Source of the DNA: Frankiales bacterium | GTDB lineage: Bacteria > Actinomycetota > Actinomycetes > Mycobacteriales > SCTD01 | Length of the DNA stretch: 5,459 nucleotides | Direction: 5' to 3' | Assembly (NCBI GenBank): GCA_025464695.1 | Contig: JAODNQ010000087.1 | Location: 1-5,459 of the forward strand | Shown: piece after piece, positions 1-4,733 of the stretch | How the letters are laid out: each line of letters opens with the position of its first letter | Position numbering within the stretch: position 1 is the first letter of the stretch | The notes under the pieces: generated by a model | Databases searched by the model: none | Told to the model about the DNA's origin: nothing | Seen by the model: the letters and a program-made list of their open reading frames with translations, nothing else | Translations under genes and position numbers: made by a program

Positions 1-352
1 ACAGGTGCGCCCGGACGGCCGGCACGGCGCTCACCGCGCTGACGGCGGCCGTCACCTCGGGCGAGCGGACGGCGGAGGTGACGTCGTCGCCGTCGAGCAG
101 CACGCGCGGCGCGGCGGCGTCGGTGCCCAGCACGACGTCGGCGCCCAGCACGACGGCCGTCACGGCGTCGGCGTCGTCGAGCGGCACACCGGCGCGCAGG
201 ACGGCGACGGTGGCGGCCCGGAAGGTGGCGCCGGTGTCGACGTAGCGCCAGCCGAGGGCGAGAGCGACCCGCTTGGCCACGGTGCTCTTGCCGGAGCCGG
301 CCGGACCGTCGAGGGCGACGACCCGCGTGAGCGCGGTGGCGTCGGTCGTCAC
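1..352 (-). CDS. cmk: (d)CMP kinase (cytidylate kinase), 3' end cut by the window edge
   Basis: This enzyme phosphorylates CMP and dCMP to the diphosphates with ATP, in the cytosol. 117 codons plus one base are visible, about half of a usual 220-230 residue enzyme. Residues 11-24 read VVALDGPAGSGKST, the Walker A loop with K22. Residues 37-46 read YVDTGATFRA, the NMP-binding motif, with Phe44 where Tyr is usual. A later LLDGDDVTSAVRSPEV stretch is the family's LDGxDVT...R.PEV block. The GTG start at 352 was chosen because a GGAGG lies 4 nt upstream and it gives the usual short N-terminus; an in-frame GTG at 376 would add 8 residues and is less likely. The gene lies 45 nt after tyrA. Residues 67-78 are a doubled VVLG(A/T)D encoded by an 18-bp tandem repeat. 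The identity is secure; the missing 3' half cannot be judged. Confidence 0.96.
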   Translation of the reverse strand, partial: MTTDATALTRVVALDGPAGSGKSTVAKRVALALGWRYVDTGATFRAATVAVLRAGVPLDDADAVTAVVLGADVVLGTDAAAPRVLLDGDDVTSAVRSPEVTAAVSAVSAVPAVRAHL

Positions 353-356
353 GGGT

Positions 357-361
357 CCTCC
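357..361 (-). promoter_or_regulatory. Shine-Dalgarno sequence of cmk
   Basis: On the coding strand GGAGG precedes the GTG at 352 with a 4-nt spacer (ACCC). It is a strong match to the anti-SD sequence, slightly close to the start. It supports the GTG at 352 over the in-frame GTG at 376. Confidence 0.6.
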
Positions 362-362
362 A

Positions 363-397
363 GCTGGTCCGACCACCGGACGGCAGCCTGCACCAGC
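363..397 (-). other. Intergenic tyrA-cmk segment with a possible hairpin
   Basis: The 45-nt gap between tyrA and cmk can fold. GCTGG at 393-397 pairs with CCAGC at 363-367, and inside it TCCG at 377-380 pairs with CGGA at 368-371 around a small GTGGT loop. The fold ends just before the cmk ribosome-binding site. There is no T-run after it, so it is not an intrinsic terminator. In DNA this GC-rich such a fold can arise by chance. Confidence 0.25.
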
Positions 398-400
398 CTA
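395..400 (-). promoter_or_regulatory. Possible -10 hexamer TAGGCT before cmk
   Basis: The tyrA stop codon TAG and the next three bases form TAGGCT, a TANNNT-type actinobacterial -10. A start about 7 nt downstream would give an untranslated leader of roughly 35 nt carrying the cmk ribosome-binding site. No convincing -35 is seen 17-18 nt upstream (CGGGGA). The TAG part is explained by the stop codon, so this is weak. Confidence 0.2.
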
Positions 401-1459
401 CCGAGCGGGCGCGTCCGTCCCCGGCTGCTGCTCCACGAGCAGCCCGTCGGCACGCAGCGCCTGCTCGAGCGGAGCGCGGGCGCCGCCGGCAACGAGCAGC
501 TCGAGCGTGCCCGAGGGCCGGCCCGGCAGGTGGTCGAGCCGGAGGTCCTCGACGTTGACCCCGGCGGTGCCCGCGGCCTGCAGCACGGCCGCGAGCATGC
601 CCGGGGTGTCGGGCAGGGCGACCCGGACGGCCACGAGGTCCTCGTCGCGCTGGCCCCGCTTCACCGGCACGAGCGCGCGTCCCTGGCCTCCCCGCAGCAG
701 CAGGTCGTCGACGGGGCCGAGGTCGCCCGCCTCGAGGCCGTCTGCCGCGGCGAGGAGGTCCTGCGCCAGGGTCCGCAGCAGCGGCGAGACCTGGGCGGCG
801 TTCGCCTGCAGGACGTCGTGCCACAGCGCGGGCGGGCTCCCGGCGAGGCGGGTGGTGTCGACCAGGCCGGGCCCGGCGCGCTCGGGGTCGCCCGGTGCGC
901 CGCGCAGCAGCTGGGCGGCGAGCGCGCTGGCGACCACCTGGGGCAGGTGGCTGACCAGGGCGACCGTGCGGTCGTGCCGGTCGGGGGTCGTGGTCACCGG
1001 CTCGGCGCCGACGTCGCGGGCCAGCCGCTCGACGGCGTCGTGGGCGCGCTCGGAGGTCGACTGCCCCGGGCAGACGAACCACGGCCGGCCGGCGAACAGG
1101 GCGGCGACGGCGTGCTCCGGCCCGGCGGTCTCGCGCCCGGCCATGGGGTGCCCGCCGCACAGGCGCTCGTCGGCCGGGAGCTCCAGGCCCTGGACGCTGC
1201 CGACGTGGGTGACGACGGCGTTCGGGTGCTCGCGCAGCGCGCCGACGACCGCGTCGGGGAGCGCGGGCAGCGGGACGCAGAGCACCACCAGCGACGCCGT
1301 CTCGCCGGGGTGCAGGCGCCGTCCGGCGCGGCGGGCCAGCGCGGCCTGCAGCACCGCGGGATCGGTGTCGGACAGGGCGACGTCGCGGACGCCCTGCAGC
1401 GCCAGGCCGAGGCTGGTGCCGAGCAGGCCCGAGCCGACGACCAGGACGTCGGCCGTCAC
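398..1459 (-). CDS. tyrA: Prephenate (or arogenate) dehydrogenase with C-terminal ACT domain
   Basis: This enzyme oxidatively decarboxylates prephenate (or arogenate) on the way to tyrosine. It is 353 aa. Residues 5-21 hold the Rossmann GSGLLG loop; Asp31 at the end of strand 2 suggests NAD rather than NADP. HPMAGRE at 104-110 carries the catalytic His104. HD at 162-163, SHLPQ at 170-174 and DTTR ending at Arg204 are family substrate-site blocks. Residues about 276-348 form an ACT domain with PDTPGM at 283-288, the usual place for tyrosine feedback. The usual TDVGSVK motif reads THVGSVQ at 84-90, with His85 and Gln90 each one base from the expected codon. The GTG start at 1459 shares GTGA with the aroH stop, and the Rossmann strand begins four residues later, so the start is well placed. 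Its substrate choice cannot be told from the sequence. Confidence 0.96.
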   Translation of the reverse strand: MTADVLVVGSGLLGTSLGLALQGVRDVALSDTDPAVLQAALARRAGRRLHPGETASLVVLCVPLPALPDAVVGALREHPNAVVTHVGSVQGLELPADERLCGGHPMAGRETAGPEHAVAALFAGRPWFVCPGQSTSERAHDAVERLARDVGAEPVTTTPDRHDRTVALVSHLPQVVASALAAQLLRGAPGDPERAGPGLVDTTRLAGSPPALWHDVLQANAAQVSPLLRTLAQDLLAAADGLEAGDLGPVDDLLLRGGQGRALVPVKRGQRDEDLVAVRVALPDTPGMLAAVLQAAGTAGVNVEDLRLDHLPGRPSGTLELLVAGGARAPLEQALRADGLLVEQQPGTDAPAR

Positions 1460-1818
1460 GTGGGCAGGTCGGTCCGCAGCTGGGCGGCCCCGCGCAGGTA
1501 GACGTGGCGGACCTCGGACCGCGGCAGCTCCGTCTCGACGTGGGCCAGCAGCCGCAGCACCCGGGGCATGGCGCCCGGGACGTCGATCTCGGAGGCGCAC
1601 ATCAGGGGCACGTCGGTGATCCCCATCTGCCGCGCGGCGTAGGCGGGGAACTCCGAGCGGAGGTCGGGTGTGGCGGTGAACAGCACGCTGATGAGGTCGT
1701 CGTGGTCGAGCCGGTTGCGCTCGAGCACCGCCTGGAGCAGCTCGGTGGTGGCGTCGAGCACCTGCTGGCGGTCGTCCTCGTCCACCTGGATCGCGCCGCG
1801 GACGGCTCTGACGGGCAT
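1456..1818 (-). CDS. aroH: Chorismate mutase, AroH type (class II)
   Basis: This enzyme converts chorismate to prephenate, the substrate of the next gene's product. At 120 aa it has the length of the Bacillus subtilis AroH trimer subunit and not the all-helical AroQ type. By comparison with the B. subtilis enzyme the active-site set is complete: Arg7 in VRGA, Cys74 and Glu77 in CASEID, Arg89, Tyr107 in HVYL and Arg115 in LRTDL, each within one residue of its B. subtilis position. The ATG at 1818 begins one residue group before the conserved VRGA strand, so the start is firm. No clear Shine-Dalgarno is seen; a TAGGCT hexamer ends 7 nt before the ATG. Its stop overlaps the tyrA start by GTGA, so mutase and dehydrogenase are probably made in step. 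It begins 24 nt after the pseudouridine synthase gene. Confidence 0.97.
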   Translation of the reverse strand: MPVRAVRGAIQVDEDDRQQVLDATTELLQAVLERNRLDHDDLISVLFTATPDLRSEFPAYAARQMGITDVPLMCASEIDVPGAMPRVLRLLAHVETELPRSEVRHVYLRGAAQLRTDLPT

Positions 1819-1825
1819 GCGGGCG

Positions 1826-1831
1826 AGCCTA
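1826..1831 (-). promoter_or_regulatory. Possible -10 hexamer TAGGCT for a leaderless aroH mRNA
   Basis: The 24-nt gap before aroH contains TAGGCT on the coding strand, followed by CGCCCGC and then the ATG. The hexamer fits the actinobacterial TANNNT -10, and the 7-nt spacing would put the transcription start at the A of the ATG. No ribosome-binding site is seen in the gap, which fits a leaderless message. The -35 region is poor (GTGGGC or CGTGGG), so the call rests on one hexamer and its position. Confidence 0.35.
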
Positions 1832-1842
1832 TTCGGCGGCGG

Positions 1843-2589
1843 TCACAGGCCCACGGCGGCGTGCAGGGCGGCGACCTCGTCGCGGGTCAGCGGGCGGAGC
1901 TTGCCGGAGCGCTGGCTGCCCAGCTGGACCGGGCCGATCGCCGTGCGGACCAGGCGCTGCACCGGGTGCCCGACCTCGGCCAGCAGCCGGCGGACGACGT
2001 GCTTGCGGCCCTCGTGCAGCACGACCTCGACCAGCACGCGGTTGTGCAGGCTCTGCACCAGCTTGAACGAGTCGACGGTGACGAGCCCGTCCTCGAGGTC
2101 GACGCCGGCGCGCAGCGTCTTGCCGACGTCGCGGGCCACAGGGCCGATGATCTCGGCCAGGTAGGTCTTGGGGACCTCGTAGCTGGGGTGCGACAGCCGG
2201 TGGCCGAGCTCGCCGTCGTTCGTCAGCAGCAGCAGGCCCTCGGTCTCGGCGTCGAGCCGGCCGACGTGGAACAGGTGCTCCGTGCGGTGGATGACGTAGT
2301 CGCCGACCGTGGGCCGGCCCTCGGGGTCCGACATCGCGGAGACGACGCCCTCGGGCTTGTTGAGTGCCAGGTAGACCAGGCCGCTCTTGGTGGTGATGCG
2401 CATGTCGTCGACCCGGATGACGTTCGTCTCGGGGTCGACGCGGCGGCCCTGCTCCATGACCACCTCGCCGTCGACGGACACGCGGCCCTGGTCGATGAGC
2501 ACCTCGCAGGCACGGCGGGAGCCCATGCCCGCGGCGGCGAGCACCTTCTGCAGGCGGACGGCGGTGTCGTTCTCGGTCGTGTCGGTCAT
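1843..2589 (-). CDS. RsuA/RluB-family rRNA pseudouridine synthase
   Basis: This enzyme isomerises a specific uridine in ribosomal RNA to pseudouridine; the closest family types are RluB (23S) and RsuA (16S). It is 248 aa. Residues 11-44 form an S4 RNA-binding domain (VRLQKVLAAAG, SRRACEVLI, GRVSVDG). The catalytic domain follows, with YLALNKPEGVVS at 73-84 and HVGRLDAETEGLLLLTNDG at 108-126, in which Asp113 is the catalytic aspartate. A later EGRKHVVRRL block is the family's C-terminal motif. The ATG at 2589 gives a start just before the S4 domain; a longer reading frame to 2739 has no family-like sequence and overlaps scpB. It lies 16 nt after scpB with only a weak ribosome-binding site. The family is certain; the target base is not, so no symbol is given. 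Confidence 0.95.
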   Translation of the reverse strand: MTDTTENDTAVRLQKVLAAAGMGSRRACEVLIDQGRVSVDGEVVMEQGRRVDPETNVIRVDDMRITTKSGLVYLALNKPEGVVSAMSDPEGRPTVGDYVIHRTEHLFHVGRLDAETEGLLLLTNDGELGHRLSHPSYEVPKTYLAEIIGPVARDVGKTLRAGVDLEDGLVTVDSFKLVQSLHNRVLVEVVLHEGRKHVVRRLLAEVGHPVQRLVRTAIGPVQLGSQRSGKLRPLTRDEVAALHAAVGL

Positions 2590-2605
2590 CAGGGGTGCAG
2601 CACTC

Positions 2606-3259
2606 TCAGTCTTCGGGCTCGAGGTCGTCGATGTCAGGCAGCAGCGGGGCGAGGCTGGGGAGGTCGTCCAGGCTGTCCAGCCCCAGCTTCTCCAGCAGGA
2701 GCGGGGTGGTGCGGTACGTCGTGGCAGCGGAGCCGGCATCGGTGCCGGCCTCGACGAGCAGCCCCCGCGCGAGCAGGGTGCGGACCACGCCGTCGACGTT
2801 CACACCGCGGACGGCACTGATGCGGGAACGCGTGACGGGCTGCCGGTATGCCACGACCGCCAGCGTCTCGAGCGCGGCCTGGGTGAGCCGGGCCTGCTGA
2901 CCGTCCCGGACGAAGCGCTCGACGGCGTCCGCGCTGCTCGCCCGGGTGTAGAGCCGCCAACCCCCGCCGAGCGTGCGCAGCTCGAACCCGCGGTCGTCTC
3001 GGTCGTACTCGGCGACCAGCGTCTCGAGGACGGCGACGACGTCGGGGACGGGTGCCCGCACCACCTCGGCGAGCAGCCGCGGCGGCACCGGCTCGTCCGC
3101 GACGAGCAGGACGGCCTCGACGTCACGGCGCAGGGCCGCAGGGTCGGCAGGGTCGGCAGAGTCGTGGGCGTCGACAGCGTCGACGGGGTCGACAGCGGCA
3201 GGGTCGACGGGGTCGACGGGGTCGGCAGCGTTGACAGCGGCAGGGTCCGGCTCCGTCAC
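2606..3259 (-). CDS. scpB: Segregation and condensation protein B
   Basis: ScpB dimers bind the ScpA kleisin and regulate the SMC condensin that compacts and separates the chromosome. The protein is 217 aa. The first 42 residues are a low-complexity tail rich in Asp, Val, Pro and Ala; the folded part starts near residue 43 with RRDVEAVLLVADEPV. Two winged-helix domains follow. The second holds the family signature TQAALETLAVVAYRQPVTRS then RGVNVDGVVRTLLARGLL, and a YRTTPLLLEKLGLDSLDDLP block near the C-terminus. The GTG start at 3259 shares GTGA with the scpA stop and has a strong GGAGGGGG upstream, so it is preferred over reading further up to 3328. The tail is coded by a GTCGAC-containing repeat that also uses CCT and GCT codons. 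Confidence 0.95.
   Translation of the reverse strand: MTEPDPAAVNAADPVDPVDPAAVDPVDAVDAHDSADPADPAALRRDVEAVLLVADEPVPPRLLAEVVRAPVPDVVAVLETLVAEYDRDDRGFELRTLGGGWRLYTRASSADAVERFVRDGQQARLTQAALETLAVVAYRQPVTRSRISAVRGVNVDGVVRTLLARGLLVEAGTDAGSAATTYRTTPLLLEKLGLDSLDDLPSLAPLLPDIDDLEPED
3133..3247. repeat. Degenerate 9-bp repeats inside the start of scpB
   Basis: Five GTCGAC palindromes start at 3170, 3179, 3188, 3203 and 3212, so most are 9 bp apart. On the coding strand the units are of the form GAC-CCN/GCN-GTC or GAC-CCT-GCC, giving Asp-Pro/Ala-Val/Ala triplets in ScpB residues 13-41. A 15-bp word, GACCCTGCCGCTGTC on the coding strand, occurs exactly at 3191-3205 and 3233-3247, 42 bp apart. The region reads as a minisatellite kept in frame by its three-base period. 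Confidence 0.75.
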
Positions 3260-4068
3260 AGCGCGTCCCCCTCCGCGTCCCACTCCGCGCCGGCCTCGAC
3301 CTCGGCGGTCAGGCCCTCGCCGGTCCACCGCACGTGCAGGTCGCCGAGCGCCTCCACCTGCTCGAACGCCAGCAGCCCCTCGCGGTACAGCTCGAGGAGC
3401 GCGAGGAAGCGGGCGACGACCTCGAGCGTCCCGGTGCAGTCGGCGGTGAGCAGGCGGAACGAGCCGCCGCCGAGCCGCTGCAGCCGCTCCTGCAGGAGGG
3501 CCACCTGCTCCCGGACGCTGACGGTGCCGCCGTGCACGTGGTCGACGGCGACGACGGGTTCCTGGCGCGGCGCGAGCACCCGGGCGGCGAGCGCGGCGAA
3601 CTCCCCCGGCCCGAGGCCGAGCAGCACCTCGGGCAGCAGGCCGGCGAAGGGCGCCTCCAGGGCGACGGTGCGCGGGTAGCGGCGCGACTCGGCGGCCAGC
3701 AGCCCGGCGAGGTGCGCCGCGGCCTGCTTGTAGGCGCGGTACTGCAGCAGCCGGGCGAACAGCAGGTCGCGCGCCTCCAGCAGCGCGAGGTCCTCCTCGT
3801 CCTCGACCTCGCTGCCCGGCAGCAGCCGCGCGGCCTTGAGGTCGAGCAGGGTCGCCGCGACGACGAGGAACTCGGTCGCCTGACCGAGGTCCCAGGAGCT
3901 GCCCGCCGCGCGGAGGTGTGCGATGAAGTCGTCGGTGACCTGCGACAGCGTCACCTCCGTGAGGTCGAGCTGGTGCTGCCCGATCAGCTGCAGCAGCAGG
4001 TCGAAGGGGCCCTCGAAGACCTCCAGCCGGACACGGAAGACAGCGGGCGAGGCAGCCGGAGCGGTCAC
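3256..4068 (-). CDS. scpA: Segregation and condensation protein A (kleisin)
   Basis: ScpA is the kleisin that bridges the heads of the SMC dimer and binds the ScpB dimer. The protein is 270 aa. Residues 13-38 hold the family N-terminal motif with FEGPFDLLLQLI at 18-29 and LDLTEV at 34-39. Next come ATEFLVVAATLLDLKAARLLP and the middle acidic helix DEEDLALLEARDLL, which belongs to the ScpB-binding region. The C-terminal winged helix, from about residue 200 to 250, includes FLALLELYREGLLAFEQ; it binds the SMC head. The GTG at 4068 overlaps the previous gene's stop by GTGA. The reading frame stays open up to 5064 but that part has no family sequence and runs across two real genes. No strong ribosome-binding site is seen, so translation probably depends on coupling to the upstream gene. 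Confidence 0.96.
   Translation of the reverse strand: MTAPAASPAVFRVRLEVFEGPFDLLLQLIGQHQLDLTEVTLSQVTDDFIAHLRAAGSSWDLGQATEFLVVAATLLDLKAARLLPGSEVEDEEDLALLEARDLLFARLLQYRAYKQAAAHLAGLLAAESRRYPRTVALEAPFAGLLPEVLLGLGPGEFAALAARVLAPRQEPVVAVDHVHGGTVSVREQVALLQERLQRLGGGSFRLLTADCTGTLEVVARFLALLELYREGLLAFEQVEALGDLHVRWTGEGLTAEVEAGAEWDAEGDAL
3267..3274 (-). promoter_or_regulatory. Shine-Dalgarno sequence of scpB inside the end of scpA
   Basis: The coding strand reads GGAGGGGG, ending 7 nt before the GTG at 3259. It is the strongest ribosome-binding site among the overlapping junctions. It lies in the last codons of scpA, so scpB could be translated independently as well as by coupling. Confidence 0.6.
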
Positions 4069-4733
4069 GCGAGCAGCCCGGTCAGCGCTCTCGTCAGGGG
4101 TCGCCCCACCTCCGACAGCAGCGCCAGCAGCAGGGGCAGCTGCCCGGCCAGCGGCAGGAGCAGCAGCACGAGGACGGCGACGGTGCCCAGGTTGCGGTTG
4201 ACGAGGTAGTCCTCCGCCTGCTGCCAGCCGCGCGTGCGGGGCGCCCTCGCGAACAGCAGCCGCCCGCCGTCGAGCGGCGGCAGCGGCACCAGGCTCAGCA
4301 GCCCGACGAACAGGTGGACCAGGCCGACGAGCAGCAGGACGCGCGACCCGAGCGGGAGCCCCGTGATGCCGTCGCGCAGCAGGGTGGTGTCGGCCTCGCC
4401 CTGCAGCGCCACCGCCCCGAACCCGACCAGGCAGCCGGCGCCGACCAGCAGCAGGACGGCAGGCCCGGCGAGGGCGACGAGCACCGTCCGGCTGCCCTTC
4501 GGCAGGGGGACGGGCCGCTGCCAGCCGAGGCCGGTCAGCGCCGCGGCCACGCAGCCGAACGGGTCGAGGTGGACGCGCGGGTCGGGTCGGCGGCGGCGCG
4601 GGTCGGGGAGGCCGTCCGAGGTGGCACGGCGTCCGACGAGCAGGCTCTGGACCCAGCCGGCCAGCGTGCAGGCGACGACGAAGGAGAGCACCAGCACGAG
4701 GAACGACACCGGGTCGCCCAGGGCGTAGAGCAC
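4065..4733 (-). CDS. Site-2 protease (M50) family membrane protein lacking the HExxH metal site
   Basis: This is a 222-aa integral membrane protein with about four hydrophobic segments, near residues 9-33, 83-107, 130-150 and 183-206. Several features place it with the short M50 site-2 protease homologs: ALAGPAVLL at 87-95 (the family AGP turn) and LVPLPPLDGGRLL at 148-160, the family's N/LxPxPPLDGG motif with Asp155. In the first segment, where family members have HExxH, it reads AGWVQ at 25-29, so both His and the Glu are gone. Proteolysis is therefore doubtful; a scaffold or regulatory role is my inference. The GTG at 4733 follows the parA stop directly and is the first start possible in this frame; later in-frame GTGs at codons 9, 13 and 15 would cut the first segment. 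Its end overlaps scpA. I do not know a named function for it. Confidence 0.8.
   Translation of the reverse strand: MLYALGDPVSFLVLVLSFVVACTLAGWVQSLLVGRRATSDGLPDPRRRRPDPRVHLDPFGCVAAALTGLGWQRPVPLPKGSRTVLVALAGPAVLLLVGAGCLVGFGAVALQGEADTTLLRDGITGLPLGSRVLLLVGLVHLFVGLLSLVPLPPLDGGRLLFARAPRTRGWQQAEDYLVNRNLGTVAVLVLLLLPLAGQLPLLLALLSEVGRPLTRALTGLLA

Noticed and set aside
1843..2739. A 298-residue version of the pseudouridine synthase
   Set aside because: The added 50 residues have no family likeness and overlap scpB in another frame. The ATG at 2589 directly precedes the S4 domain.
5..2820. Two long plus-strand reading frames, 5-1501 and 1504-2820, lying almost end to end
   Set aside because: They are antisense shadows. 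Their products are low-complexity (rich in Gly, Arg, Gln, His and Asp) with no family motif, while the opposite strand carries complete, motif-bearing cmk, tyrA, aroH and pseudouridine synthase genes.
2387..3679. A plus-strand frame of 430 residues across scpB and scpA
   Set aside because: It contains Ser/Arg-rich and Val-Asp-Gly repeat shadow sequence with no recognisable domain; the repeat part merely mirrors the scpB minisatellite.
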